Source: an uncultured Eubacteriales bacterium (GTDB lineage: Bacteria; Bacillota; Clostridia; Christensenellales; Aristaeellaceae). Taken from it: a DNA stretch of 37,406 nt. Position 1 is the first letter of the stretch, and each line of letters opens with the position of its first letter. The translations under genes were made by a program, and so were the position numbers. Of the stretch, positions 23,379 through 32,111 are shown piece by piece. The stretch covers positions 1 to 37,406 of the forward strand of contig USDD01000014.1 of NCBI GenBank assembly GCA_900553265.1, in the 5' to 3' direction. The notes beneath the pieces are model-generated. The model was not told where the DNA came from. It worked only from the letters and a program-made list of their open reading frames with translations, and made no database searches.

Positions 23379-23404
23379 ATTCAACATGAATCTTCCATTT
23401 TCCT
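23379..23404 (-). promoter_or_regulatory. Sigma-H-like promoter of hpf
   Basis: On the minus strand: AGGAAAA (23404-23398), 12 bases, GTTGAAT (23385-23379). This fits the Bacillus sigma-H consensus RnAGGAwww-N11-12-RnnGAAT. No convincing sigma-A promoter is visible between topB and hpf. B. subtilis yvyD (hpf) is known to use sigma-H and sigma-B. Confidence 0.5.
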
Positions 23405-23429
23405 GCCTAATTCACAAATTGTTCTTAAT

Positions 23430-25340
23430 TTATTTTTTCGAACTGCGAGAGGCGGCCGCCGCGGGGCGCCTGCGGGTCATGGGCGCGTCCTCCCTTTCGA
23501 AGCGGACGGCGGGGGAGGCCTGCTTCGCCGCGTCCACGAGGAACACGGAAAAGCGGCGGATGCCGGACATGAAGCGGTCGGACTTGGCGCGCCGGGCGGT
23601 CTCGTCGGAGAAGGAGGCCATCTCGGCCAGCGCCTTTTCCCACTTGCCGGTGGTCACGGCGGAGGAAATCTGCACGGGCACTACGTCGATGAGCTGGCGG
23701 CCCTTTTCGGTGGAGACGATGGTCTTGCCCGCGCGGCGGGCGTAGCCCACCTGAATGAGCCGCTCGATGACGGCGGCGCGGGTGGCGGGCGTGCCGAGAC
23801 CCGAGGACTTCATCTGCTCGCGCAGCGCCTCGTCCTCGACGTCCTGCCCGGCGTTCTCCATCAGGCTCAGAATGGACGCGTCGGTGTGGGCCTGGGGCGG
23901 CTTGGTCTTGCTGGCCTTGATGGACGTCTTTTCCACCTTGCGCTCGTCGCCCACGCTCAGCTTGGGCAGCGGTGGCTCGTCCTTTTTGCCCTTCTCCGCG
24001 CCGTAGACTTTGTGCCAGCCCTCCCGGGAGGGCATGGAGCCGGTGGACTTGAAGCGGTGCGGGCCCACCTGGGTGATGACCCGGGCGGAATCGCACTCAT
24101 AATCCGGGTAGTGGGCGGCGATGAGCCGGCGGACGATCAGGTCGTAGAGCTGGGCCTCGTCGGCCTTCAGCGCGCTCAGATTCGCCCGGCGCTCGGTGGG
24201 CACGATGGCGTGATGGTCGCTGATTTTGCTGTTGTCGTAGAACCGCCGGGAGTGCATGTCGGGGTTCATCTCCTCCGAACGCGCCAGCGCGGCGTAGGGC
24301 TCAGGAAGATTCTGGAGTACCTTTTTCACCTTCGGACGCATGTCGTCGGGCAGATAGCGGCTGTCGGTGCGCGGGTAGGTGACGAGCTTGTGGGTCTCGT
24401 AGAGCGCCTGCGCCAGCTTGAGCGTTTTGTCGGCGGAGAAGCCGAACTTGCGGTTGGCCTCGCGCTGAAGGCTGGTCAGGTCGAACAGCTGAGGCGGCGC
24501 GAAGCGCTTGTGCTCCAGCGTGCTCTCGGTGACCCGGGCGGGCCTGCCCTTCACCTCGTCGCGCACGCGCTCGGCGGTGGCCTTGTCGGGAATGCGCGTC
24601 TCGGGAGCGGCCTTCGCGTCCTTCTTCTCGCCGTCGGCTGCTTTCGCGTCGGGATTGATCCAAAGCCCCTCGTAATCGCCGAAGCCCGCCTTCAACTCCC
24701 AGTAATCCTGAGGAACGAAGGCCTCGATCTCCCGGTCCCGCCGCACGATCAGACTCAGCGTGGGCGTCTGCACCCGGCCCACGGACAGGTGCGCGTCGTA
24801 TTTCAGCGAAAAGGCGCGGCTGGCGTTCATGCCCACCAGCCAGTCGGCTTCGCTGCGGCAGCGGGCGCTCTCGTAGAGCGCGTCGTAGGCCGAGGCGGGC
24901 CTGAGGGACGCAAAGCCCTGCCGGATGGCCGCGTCGGTCATGGAGGAAATCCACAGCCGTTCCACGGGCTTGGTGCAGCCGGCCATCTGATAGATGTAGC
25001 GAAAGATCAGCTCGCCCTCCCGGGCCGAGTCCGTGGCGCAGATGATGGACGCGATCTTGCCGCTGTTCATCAGCTTCTTCACCGTCTCGAACTGGCTGCG
25101 CGTGTTGGGCAGCACCTTCAGCGGGATGCTCTCAGGCAGCATGGGCAGCGCCGCCATGGACCATTTTTTGTATCGCTCGTCAAATTCCCCCGGCTCGCAC
25201 AGGGAGACCAGATGGCCGATGGCCCAGGTGACGACGTATTCCTCGCCATAGAGAAAGCCGTCGCCCCGGCTCTGCACGCCCAGCACCCGGGCGATGTCCC
25301 TTCCCACGGAGGGCTTTTCCGCGACGATCAGCTTTTTCAT
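23430..25340 (-). CDS. topB: DNA topoisomerase III (type IA)
   Basis: A 636-residue type IA topoisomerase that passes single strands and decatenates DNA. The Toprim domain starts MKKLIVAEKPSVGRDIARVL; its acidic motif is ATDSAREGELIFR. The core contains LSVGRVQTPTLSLIV, and the active-site Tyr322 is in VTYPRTDSRYLP. It ends soon after the core with a basic tail (RRRPAAAASRSSKK) and lacks zinc-ribbon repeats, like other short Bacillota TopB proteins. The Shine-Dalgarno is weak. Topoisomerase III copies also travel on conjugative elements, but the GC and codon use here match the chromosome. Confidence 0.94.
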   Translation of the reverse strand: MKKLIVAEKPSVGRDIARVLGVQSRGDGFLYGEEYVVTWAIGHLVSLCEPGEFDERYKKWSMAALPMLPESIPLKVLPNTRSQFETVKKLMNSGKIASIICATDSAREGELIFRYIYQMAGCTKPVERLWISSMTDAAIRQGFASLRPASAYDALYESARCRSEADWLVGMNASRAFSLKYDAHLSVGRVQTPTLSLIVRRDREIEAFVPQDYWELKAGFGDYEGLWINPDAKAADGEKKDAKAAPETRIPDKATAERVRDEVKGRPARVTESTLEHKRFAPPQLFDLTSLQREANRKFGFSADKTLKLAQALYETHKLVTYPRTDSRYLPDDMRPKVKKVLQNLPEPYAALARSEEMNPDMHSRRFYDNSKISDHHAIVPTERRANLSALKADEAQLYDLIVRRLIAAHYPDYECDSARVITQVGPHRFKSTGSMPSREGWHKVYGAEKGKKDEPPLPKLSVGDERKVEKTSIKASKTKPPQAHTDASILSLMENAGQDVEDEALREQMKSSGLGTPATRAAVIERLIQVGYARRAGKTIVSTEKGRQLIDVVPVQISSAVTTGKWEKALAEMASFSDETARRAKSDRFMSGIRRFSVFLVDAAKQASPAVRFEREDAPMTRRRPAAAASRSSKK

Positions 25341-25376
25341 GCCTGCAAACCCGCTTCCTCTTAAATATATCTGCTC

Positions 25377-25440
25377 ATCAGATTGTCGGCGAACCAGATT
25401 GTCGGCGCTCCGCCGACCCGGCCAAGCCTTCGGCTTGCCT
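25377..25440 (-). repeat. Direct repeat and two hairpins in the topB leader
   Basis: The topB transcript leader contains CAGATTGTCGGCG twice (plus-strand view, about 25379-25391 and 25395-25407), the second running into GTCGGCG-CTC-CGCCGAC. A second hairpin CAAGCC-TTC-GGCTTG (about 25423-25437) follows. They could regulate topB or simply be a repeat remnant. Confidence 0.5.
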
Positions 25441-25447
25441 AATCATT

Positions 25448-25476
25448 ATTGTATCATTTTTCTGCCGGAGAATCAA
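25448..25476 (-). promoter_or_regulatory. Promoter of topB
   Basis: On the minus strand: TTGATT (25476-25471), 17-bp spacer, TACAAT (25453-25448). It leaves a leader of about 100 bases. Confidence 0.7.
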
Positions 25477-25501
25477 GTTTGCGCCGCGCGCGGTTTTTGA
25501 C

Positions 25502-25530
25502 TTGCAAGCCGCGCGCAGGCGTGATATGAT
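25502..25530 (+). promoter_or_regulatory. Promoter of the DUF362-deoC-mannosidase operon
   Basis: TTGCAA (25502-25507), 17-bp spacer, TATGAT (25525-25530), divergent from topB and about 25 bases before the GGGAGG of the first gene. Confidence 0.65.
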
Positions 25531-25562
25531 AAAAACAGCAACATTATGGGAGGTATAATCAC

Positions 25563-26669
25563 ATGGAGAAGGCCAAGGTTTATTTCACCACCATGCGCAC
25601 GGTGGGCGACGAGAATATCTGCGAAAAGCTGGTGCGGCTGTGCCGCACTGCGGGCATTGAGAAGATCGATTTCAAGGACAAGTTCACGGCCATCAAGCTG
25701 CACTTCGGCGAGGCGGGCAATCTGGCCTTCCTGCGTCCGGAATACGCCCGGGCGGTGGCGGATCTGATTCGCTCGCTGGGCGGCAAGCCCTTCGTGACCG
25801 ACTGCTCCACGCTCTACGTCGGCCGGCGCAAGAACGCGCTGGATCATCTGGAGCTGGCCTATCAGCACGGCTACAATCCATTCGTCACCGGCTGTCAGAC
25901 CATCATCGCCGACGGCCTGAAGGGCGACGACGACGTGCTCGTGCCCATCGACGGCGAGTATGTCAAAAACGCGAAGATCGGCCGCGCCATGATGGACGCG
26001 GATGTGTTCGTCTCGCTGACCCATTTCAAGGGCCACGAGGGCACCGGCTTCGGCGGCACGCTGAAGAACATCGGCATGGGCTGCGGCTCCAGCCGCGGCA
26101 AGGCCGAGATGCACGAGAGCGAAAAGCCCGCCGTGCATGCGGAGGAGTGCGTGGGCTGCGGCGTGTGCGCCGAGAACTGCGCCCATGGAGCCATCACCGT
26201 GGACGGCCACGCTCAGGTGGACTACGACAAGTGCCGCGGCTGCGGACGCTGCATCGGCGTGTGCCCCACCAAGGCCATGCGCCCCGGCGCGGAGGACGGC
26301 TGCGAGATCCTGTCCCGCCGCGTGACCGAGTACGCCTACGCCGTGTGCAAGGATCGCCCCTGCTTCCACATCTCGCTGTTGATCGACGTTTCGCCCTTCT
26401 GCGACTGCTATCCGGTCAACGACGCGCCGGTCATCCCCGACGTGGGCATGTTCGCGTCCTTCGACCCGGTGGCGCTGGACAAGGCCTGCGCCGACGCGGC
26501 CAACCGTCAGCACGCCATCGCCGATTCGTTCCTGGGCGAAAAGCACGCCGAGCCCCACGCCGACCATTTCCACACCATGCATCCCGACACCAAGTGGGAG
26601 GCGGGCATCGAGCAGGGCGTGAAGCTGGGCTTCGGCTCGGATCAGTACGAGCTGATCACCATGGAATAA
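25563..26669 (+). CDS. DUF362 protein with two 4Fe-4S ferredoxin motifs
   Basis: A 368-residue cytoplasmic iron-sulfur protein. The N-terminal DUF362 part (IKLHFGEAGNLAFLRPEYAR, then VFVSLTHFKGHEGTGFGGTL) is followed by a 2[4Fe-4S] ferredoxin segment: Cys196, 199, 202, 206 (ECVGCGVCAENC) and Cys224, 227, 230, 234 (KCRGCGRCIGVC). DUF362 sequence resumes afterwards (PDVGMFASFDPVALDKAC). The usual annotation is an uncharacterised Fe-S oxidoreductase or electron carrier. GGGAGG precedes the ATG. It is first in an operon of five genes with gaps of 21 bases or less; the link to sugar metabolism is not explained. Confidence 0.9.
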   Translation: MEKAKVYFTTMRTVGDENICEKLVRLCRTAGIEKIDFKDKFTAIKLHFGEAGNLAFLRPEYARAVADLIRSLGGKPFVTDCSTLYVGRRKNALDHLELAYQHGYNPFVTGCQTIIADGLKGDDDVLVPIDGEYVKNAKIGRAMMDADVFVSLTHFKGHEGTGFGGTLKNIGMGCGSSRGKAEMHESEKPAVHAEECVGCGVCAENCAHGAITVDGHAQVDYDKCRGCGRCIGVCPTKAMRPGAEDGCEILSRRVTEYAYAVCKDRPCFHISLLIDVSPFCDCYPVNDAPVIPDVGMFASFDPVALDKACADAANRQHAIADSFLGEKHAEPHADHFHTMHPDTKWEAGIEQGVKLGFGSDQYELITME

Positions 26670-26673
26670 GCCC

Positions 26674-27366
26674 ATGGACGTCCGGCTGCACTGCGCCGAG
26701 GCGGGCGCGGGGGAAGTGCTGATTCTGCTGCACGGAAATGGCGAGGACTCGACCTACTTCGTCCATCAGATTTCGTTCCTCGAAAAGTACTTTCGCGTGC
26801 TGGCCGTGGATTCCCGCGGCCATGGCAGATCGCCCCGGGGCGGGGGCGCGCTCTCCATCGAGGGCTTCGCCGATGATCTGGCGGATTTCATGGATGAGCG
26901 CGGAATTGCCCGGGCGCATCTGCTGGGCTTCAGCGACGGCGCGAACGTCGCAATGGCCTTCGCGCTGCGCCGGCCCGAACAGGTCAGAAAGCTGATTCTC
27001 AACGGCGGCAACCTGAATCCATGGGGCATGAAGCCGGGCGTGCTTCTGCCCGTGTGGCTGGAATGGCTGGCGCTGGGAATTCCGGCGATCTTCAGCCGCC
27101 GGGCGCGGCGGAAGTGGGAGCTGCTCAACCTGATGGCGACGCAGCCGCGGCTGAAGCGCGCCGACCTTGCCGCGCTGACCATGCCCGCGCTGGTGATCGC
27201 CGGCACGGACGACATGATTCGTTCCCGCCACACCGAGGCCATCGCCCGGGCGCTGCCCCATGGGCGGCTGTGCGTGCTGCCGGGCAGCCATTTCGTGGCG
27301 AGGGAGAACCCCGAGGCGTTCAACGCCGCGGCGCTGAAATTTCTGACGGAGGAATCATGCGAATGA
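26674..27366 (+). CDS. Alpha/beta-fold hydrolase
   Basis: A 230-residue cytoplasmic hydrolase of unknown substrate. The oxyanion-hole region is LLHGNGEDS, the nucleophile elbow GFSDGANVAM puts Ser87 in G-x-S-x-G, the acid is near Asp179/180 (IAGTDDMI), and His206 lies in LPGSHFVAREN. A cap region with WLEWLALGIPAIFSRRARRK lies between the strands. The start is 5 bases after the previous stop; the end overlaps the next gene by 4 bases (ATGA). Candidate activities include deacylation of a sugar ester, given the mannosidase downstream, but this is a guess. Confidence 0.88.
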   Translation: MDVRLHCAEAGAGEVLILLHGNGEDSTYFVHQISFLEKYFRVLAVDSRGHGRSPRGGGALSIEGFADDLADFMDERGIARAHLLGFSDGANVAMAFALRRPEQVRKLILNGGNLNPWGMKPGVLLPVWLEWLALGIPAIFSRRARRKWELLNLMATQPRLKRADLAALTMPALVIAGTDDMIRSRHTEAIARALPHGRLCVLPGSHFVARENPEAFNAAALKFLTEESCE

Positions 27367-27836
27367 ACGCGGAGACGCTGCGGCGCGCAAAGGCGCTGCT
27401 GGAAAACGAAACGCCGCTGAAGACCGACTGCGGCGCGCTTTGCGGCGCGGCCTGCTGCCGCACGGACGCGGACGGCAAGGGCGGCGTGTATCTCTTTCCC
27501 GGCGAGGACGCGGCCGAGATGGTCTGGGGCGAGGTGCGCCCGGACGGCTTCGCGCCCATGCTGATGTGCTTTGATTTCTGCGACCGCGCCGCCCGTCCCC
27601 TCGCCTGCCGCATCTTTCCGCTCACGCCGGTGAAGGGGGAGAATGGCTGGACGGTGCGCATGGACGCGCGCGCCCGGGGCCTGTGTCCGCTCTATCGCCA
27701 CGGCGCGCGGGGGCTGAACCCGGACTTCGCCCGGGCGGCGGTGCGGGCCCTTCGCCTGATCGCCTCGGATCCCGAGGGCGAGGAATTCCTGAACCGCTGG
27801 GCGGCATTGGAAAAAGAATACCGACTGCCATTTTAA
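27363..27836 (+). CDS. YkgJ-like cysteine-cluster protein
   Basis: A 157-residue protein with the spaced cysteines of the YkgJ-type zinc/iron-chelating family: DCGALCGAACC (Cys-x3-Cys-x3-Cys-Cys), MCFDFCD, RPLACRIFPL and GLCPLYR. The RPxxCRxFPL motif is diagnostic. The biochemical role is unknown; metal binding is expected from the cysteines. The start at 27363 forms an ATGA overlap with the hydrolase stop and sits 10 bases after GGAGG; ATG 27357 is a close alternative. Cotranscribed with deoC. Confidence 0.8.
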   Translation: MNAETLRRAKALLENETPLKTDCGALCGAACCRTDADGKGGVYLFPGEDAAEMVWGEVRPDGFAPMLMCFDFCDRAARPLACRIFPLTPVKGENGWTVRMDARARGLCPLYRHGARGLNPDFARAAVRALRLIASDPEGEEFLNRWAALEKEYRLPF

Positions 27837-27854
27837 TAACAGGAGGAAAAGAAC

Positions 27855-28535
27855 ATGGAACCCATCGCAAGATATCTGGACGCGGCCATTCTCAAGCCGG
27901 ATATGACCCCGGAGCAGGTGGACAAGGCCATCGACGAGTGCATTGCGCTGAAGACCATGACCGTCTGCGTGCGCGGCTGCGACATCGACAGGGCGCTCAA
28001 AAAGTGCGCGGGCACCGAGACGAAGGTCAGCTGCGTGCTGGACTTCCCCTACGGCTATTCCGGCGCGGCGGCCAAGCGCGCCATCGCCAGGGACTACGCC
28101 GCCAGGGGCGTTTACGAGATCGACATGGTGATGAACTACGGCGCGGCGCGCGGCGGCGACTGGACGACGGTGGAGACGGAGATCCGCGGCGTGGTGGAGG
28201 AAGCGCACGCGAAGAACGTGGGCGTGAAGGTCATCTTCGAGACCAGCCAGCTGGACGCGGAGCAGATTCGCCGGGCCACCGAGGTCTCCATCGCCGCGGG
28301 CGCGGACTTTGTCAAGACCTCCACCGGCTTCAACGGCGCGGGCGCGACGGAGGAGGCCGTGCGCATCATGCTGGACACGGCGGCGGGCCGGGCGAAGGTC
28401 AAGCCCTCCGGCGGCATCCGCGATTTTGCCGCCGCGAAGAAGTACGTGGAAATGGGCGCGGCGCGTTTGGGCGTGGGCTATTCCAGCTGCGGCGTGATCT
28501 GCTCCGGCGAGGGCGCTTCCACGGAGAACTACTGA
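27855..28535 (+). CDS. deoC: Deoxyribose-phosphate aldolase
   Basis: A 226-residue class I aldolase that splits 2-deoxyribose 5-phosphate into glyceraldehyde 3-phosphate and acetaldehyde. The Schiff-base lysine is Lys154 in DFVKTSTGF, the second lysine Lys183 is in VKPSGGIR, and Asp90 is in YEIDMVMN. AGGAGG precedes the ATG. No deoA, deoB or nucleoside transporter accompanies it here; instead it sits in an operon with an alpha-mannosidase, so its physiological partner genes are elsewhere or it serves another aldol reaction. Confidence 0.94.
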   Translation: MEPIARYLDAAILKPDMTPEQVDKAIDECIALKTMTVCVRGCDIDRALKKCAGTETKVSCVLDFPYGYSGAAAKRAIARDYAARGVYEIDMVMNYGAARGGDWTTVETEIRGVVEEAHAKNVGVKVIFETSQLDAEQIRRATEVSIAAGADFVKTSTGFNGAGATEEAVRIMLDTAAGRAKVKPSGGIRDFAAAKKYVEMGAARLGVGYSSCGVICSGEGASTENY

Positions 28536-28556
28536 ATTTAACAGGAGGATTGAACC

Positions 28557-31500
28557 GTGATCCAGACCAACGAAATGTTTCTGACGCTGGATAAGCTCAA
28601 CCGCCGCATGCGCGAGCTGGAGAACTTCCGCTTCGTGAACATGCAGACCATCGCGCCCATGACCGCCATGGAGGGCGGACTGGGCGTGGACGACGTGTAC
28701 CACGGCATGCCCGGGAAAATCGAGGGCGGTCAGATCAATATCGGCGACGAATTCGTCGGCCGCGATCGCTATCTCTGGGCGCAGAAGACCATGACGCTGC
28801 CCGAGCACGCCGACGGCTGCGAGGTTTACGGCCTGTTCAACTTCGGCAAGACCGGCGGCGGCCACAACAGCGGCTTTGAATCGCTGCTGTACGTGGACGG
28901 CCATCCCTATCAGGGCGTGGACACCAACCACAACGACGTGAACTTCGAGTCCCTCGCCGGAAAGACCGTGGTTTTGACGTTCATGCTCTGGACGGGCATG
29001 GAGGGCGGCGGCCCGAAGCGCGAGCTGCGCCATCGCATCCAGCAGGCCGAGGTGGGCTATCTCCATTCGGACACCGACGAGCTGTACTATCTGTCCAAGG
29101 CCATCGTCAAGACGATCAGGCTGCTGGACGACGGCGACACTGTGAAGTATTCCCTGACGAAGGCGCTGGATCGCACGTTCAACGAGATCGACTGGGACGC
29201 GGACTGCTTCTACGATACCGTCGGCACGGCGCTTGGGAAGCTCAGGGCCGAGCTGGCCATGCTCAGGAAGGAGACCGAGGTCACGGTCAACGTCGTGGGC
29301 CACACCCACATTGACGTGGCGTGGCTGTGGCGGCTGAAGCACACCCGGGAAAAGGCCCAGCGCTCCTTCGCCACCGTGCTGCGCCTGATGCAGGAATTTG
29401 ACGAGTACATCTTCCTGCAGAGCCAGCCTCAGCTGTATCAGTACATCAAAAACGACTGCCCGGAGATCTACGAGCAGATGAAGCAGCGCGCGGCCGAGGG
29501 TCGCTGGGAGGCCGACGGCGGCATGTGGCTGGAGGCGGACTGCAACATCTCCTCCGGAGAATCCCTGACCCGCCAGTTCCTCTACGGCATGCGCCTTCTG
29601 CAGAAGGAATTCGGCCACAGGTGCGAATACCTCTGGCTGCCCGACGTGTTCGGCTACAGCTGGGCGCTGCCGCAGATTTTGAAGGGCGTGGGCATCGACA
29701 CCTTCATGACCACGAAGATCAGCTGGAACCAGTACAACTCCATGCCCCACGATCTGTTCAAGTGGCGCGGCATCGACGGCAGCGAGGTCATGACCTATTT
29801 CATCACCACACCCGAGGTGGGCGACTTTGACCAGAGCCGCTTCGCCACCTACAACGGCATGATCAGCCCGCGCGCCGTGCTGGGCAGCTGGCGCAAGTTC
29901 CACGACAAGAACCTGTCCAGCGAGACGCTGCTGTCCTACGGCTATGGCGACGGCGGCGGCGGCGTGAACCGCAACATGCTCAAGATGCGCCGCGCCATGG
30001 ATCAGCTGCCGGGTCTGCCCAACGTCAAAACCGACCGCGCCGGCAATTTCTTCCGCCGCATGCACGAGAACCTTGAGAACACCGATCAGTACGTGCCCGT
30101 CTGGGACGGCGAGCTGTATCTGGAGTACCATCGCGGCACATACACCTCTCAGGCGTGGAACAAGATGATGAACCGCCGCATGGAGTTCATGCTGGCCGAG
30201 AGCGAGTGGCTCAGCCGCATGGCCATGCTTGCCGGCGGCGCCTACGATCAGGACGCGCTGGTCTCCGGCTGGCAGACCATCCTGCGCAACCAGTTCCACG
30301 ACATCATTCCCGGCTCGTCCATCAACGAGGTCTATGAGGACTGCCACAGGGAGTATGGCGAGGTGGAGACCAGTCTGACCGCGCTGCGCTCCAACGCGCT
30401 GACCGCGCTGGCTCATCCCGAGCAGGACGCGTGGTTGCTCTGGCACTTCGGCAGCTTTGCGCGCAAAGATCAGGTGTTCATCGCCGAGACTCGCGCGGGC
30501 GAATTCCGCAACGCCGACGACGAGAAGCTGCCCGCCCAGCGCGTGGACGGCGGCTGTTGGGTGGAGGTGGAGCTGCTGCCCCTGTCCGCCGAGACGATCC
30601 ATTTCGTTCCGGGCGAGGAGAGGGCCGCCGCGAGCGCCTTCGAAATCGACATGGCCGCCCGCACGCTGCGCACGCCCTGTTACGATGTCGCGTGGAACGG
30701 GCAGGGCCGCCTGATTCGCCTGTTCGACCGCGAGAACGGCCGCGAGGTGCTGCCCGAGGGCGCGCAGGCCAACGCGCTGGAGGTCTACGAGGACAAGCCC
30801 GTGGCCCACGACAACTGGGACATCGACATCTTCCATCTGTTCAAGCACGAGGATGTGGCGCTGGTCAGGGAACCCGTGCTGGTGGAGAACGGCGCGCTGC
30901 GCGCGGTGATCCGCTTCGAGTACGCCTATCGCAGGTCCACCTTCGTGCAGGACATGATCGTCTATGCCGACAGCCGCCGCATCGACTTCAGGACCGAGGC
31001 CGAGTGGCACGAGTGCCATCGCGTGCTGAAGGCGGGCTTCCCGGTGGACGTCCGCTCCACCAAGGCGACCTACGACATCCAGTACGGCCATGTGGAGCGC
31101 CCGACCCACTTCAACACCAGCTGGGACTACGCCCGCTTCGAGGTCGTCGCCCACAAGTGGGCCGATCTGTCCGAGCAGGGCTACGGCGTGGCGCTGCTGA
31201 ACAACTGCAAGTACGGCCATTCCGTCAAGGACAACGTGATGCACATCACGCTGCTCAAGTCGGGCAAGAACCCGGGCACCGAGTGCGACATGGGCCATCA
31301 CGAGTTCACCTACGCGCTGCTGCCCCACGCCGGCTCCGTGGCGGAGAGCGACATCATCGAGGAGAGCGTCAAGCTGAATCTCCCGGTGCGCGCGGCGGCG
31401 AACATGGCCGGCGACGCGTTCTCCACCTTCCTGAGTTCTTCCGATCACGTCTACTTCGACGCGATCAAGAAGGCCGAGGACGGCGACGAGCTGGTTCTGC

Positions 31501-31697
31501 GCGTGCACGAGTGCCGCGGTGGCCAGGCCGACGTGGAGCTGACTCCCGGCTTTGCCATGGCCTCCTACCAGCGCTGCAACCTCCTCGAAGAGCCCCAGGG
31601 CGAGCCCGTGGAAGCCTCCACCATCCGTCTCCACCTCCGCCCCTTCGAGATCGCCACCTGCAAACTGAGTTTGCATCCAGATGCTGCCGCTCAATAA
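28557..31697 (+). CDS. GH38 alpha-mannosidase
   Basis: A 1046-residue cytoplasmic enzyme that removes alpha-linked mannose with retention through a zinc site. An N-terminal beta-rich domain (1-240) precedes the GH38 barrel: HTHIDVAWLWRLKHTREKAQ contains zinc ligands His249 and Asp251-253, and WLPDVFGYSWALPQIL holds ligand/nucleophile Asp363. Helical and beta C-terminal domains follow (IDFRTEAEWHECHRVLKAGF, EFTYALLPHAGS). The start is GTG 28557, 8 bases after AGGAGG. It is last in the operon and probably acts on imported mannosides or N-glycan fragments. There is no signal peptide. Confidence 0.93.
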   Translation: MIQTNEMFLTLDKLNRRMRELENFRFVNMQTIAPMTAMEGGLGVDDVYHGMPGKIEGGQINIGDEFVGRDRYLWAQKTMTLPEHADGCEVYGLFNFGKTGGGHNSGFESLLYVDGHPYQGVDTNHNDVNFESLAGKTVVLTFMLWTGMEGGGPKRELRHRIQQAEVGYLHSDTDELYYLSKAIVKTIRLLDDGDTVKYSLTKALDRTFNEIDWDADCFYDTVGTALGKLRAELAMLRKETEVTVNVVGHTHIDVAWLWRLKHTREKAQRSFATVLRLMQEFDEYIFLQSQPQLYQYIKNDCPEIYEQMKQRAAEGRWEADGGMWLEADCNISSGESLTRQFLYGMRLLQKEFGHRCEYLWLPDVFGYSWALPQILKGVGIDTFMTTKISWNQYNSMPHDLFKWRGIDGSEVMTYFITTPEVGDFDQSRFATYNGMISPRAVLGSWRKFHDKNLSSETLLSYGYGDGGGGVNRNMLKMRRAMDQLPGLPNVKTDRAGNFFRRMHENLENTDQYVPVWDGELYLEYHRGTYTSQAWNKMMNRRMEFMLAESEWLSRMAMLAGGAYDQDALVSGWQTILRNQFHDIIPGSSINEVYEDCHREYGEVETSLTALRSNALTALAHPEQDAWLLWHFGSFARKDQVFIAETRAGEFRNADDEKLPAQRVDGGCWVEVELLPLSAETIHFVPGEERAAASAFEIDMAARTLRTPCYDVAWNGQGRLIRLFDRENGREVLPEGAQANALEVYEDKPVAHDNWDIDIFHLFKHEDVALVREPVLVENGALRAVIRFEYAYRRSTFVQDMIVYADSRRIDFRTEAEWHECHRVLKAGFPVDVRSTKATYDIQYGHVERPTHFNTSWDYARFEVVAHKWADLSEQGYGVALLNNCKYGHSVKDNVMHITLLKSGKNPGTECDMGHHEFTYALLPHAGSVAESDIIEESVKLNLPVRAAANMAGDAFSTFLSSSDHVYFDAIKKAEDGDELVLRVHECRGGQADVELTPGFAMASYQRCNLLEEPQGEPVEASTIRLHLRPFEIATCKLSLHPDAAAQ

Positions 31698-31720
31698 CGA
31701 CGGAGGCTGCGCGCCGAGGT

Positions 31721-31788
31721 GACCGAGCCGAATTTCCAATTCGTCTCGGTCAGTCGCGAAGCGACCTGAAAACCCTGTGGGTTTTCAG
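31721..31788. repeat. Three consecutive hairpins after the mannosidase gene
   Basis: GACCGAG/CTCGGTC (31721-31751, with inner GAATT/AATTC), GTCGC-GAA-GCGAC (31753-31765), and a 10-bp stem CTGAAAACCC-TGT-GGGTTTTCAG (31766-31788). The three abut each other. They may end or stabilise the mannosidase transcript, or be part of a mobile repeat together with the tandem repeat that follows. Confidence 0.75.
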
Positions 31789-31810
31789 CCTTTGGTCGGC
31801 GCTTGCCTCC

Positions 31811-31956
31811 TGCGGTGCGTTTCTTGGGCGAGGCTGGTTCGAGTTTGACGCGCTCTGCGCCGCCTTGGTGGCGGCTTGACCGCTGCGGTGCGTTTCTTGG
31901 GAGAGGGCAGTTCAGGATTGACGCGCTCTGCGCCGCCTTGGTGGCGGCTTGACCGC
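31811..31956. repeat. 73-bp tandem repeat, two copies
   Basis: Copies start at 31811 and 31884 with TGCGGTGCGTTTCTTGGG. The final 39 bases of each copy are identical and contain GCCGCC-TTGGT-GGCGGC; the middle differs at several bases. The period of 73 is not a multiple of three, so this is not a protein repeat. No gene is supported in 31698-32145. Confidence 0.85.
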
Positions 31957-31978
31957 TGGGATGTTTTTGGATTACCTT

Positions 31979-32010
31979 GGAAGCCGTTCCACGTCTGTGG
32001 GGCGGCTTCC
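31979..32010 (+). terminator. Possible terminator before glnS
   Basis: GGAAGCCG (31979-31986) pairs with CGGCTTCC (32003-32010), with inner CCAC/GTGG; a weak T run (GTTT) follows. Confidence 0.55.
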
Positions 32011-32105
32011 GTTTCATTATGGGGATGTTCGAGAAACGGTTCAAAGGCCGGCCTTCGCCACAAACTTTTACGTTTCTGGGGCTGTCCATGGCGGGGGAAA
32101 AGTGT

Positions 32106-32111
32106 TATAAT
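32106..32111 (+). promoter_or_regulatory. -10 box of glnS
   Basis: TATAAT 34 bases before the glnS start. The -35 (TGTCCA at 32083-32088, 17-bp spacing) is a poor match. No T-box leader is visible. Confidence 0.55.

Noticed and set aside
26766..31739. 1657-codon open frame on the minus strand
   Set aside because: It lies antisense to the GH38, deoC and hydrolase genes, has a low-complexity Ala/Arg/His/Val/Leu composition, no family motif and no ribosome binding site. It is an effect of high-GC codon use in the real genes.
31811..31956. CRISPR array
   Set aside because: Only two copies of a 73-bp tandem unit with no spacer pattern and no cas genes.
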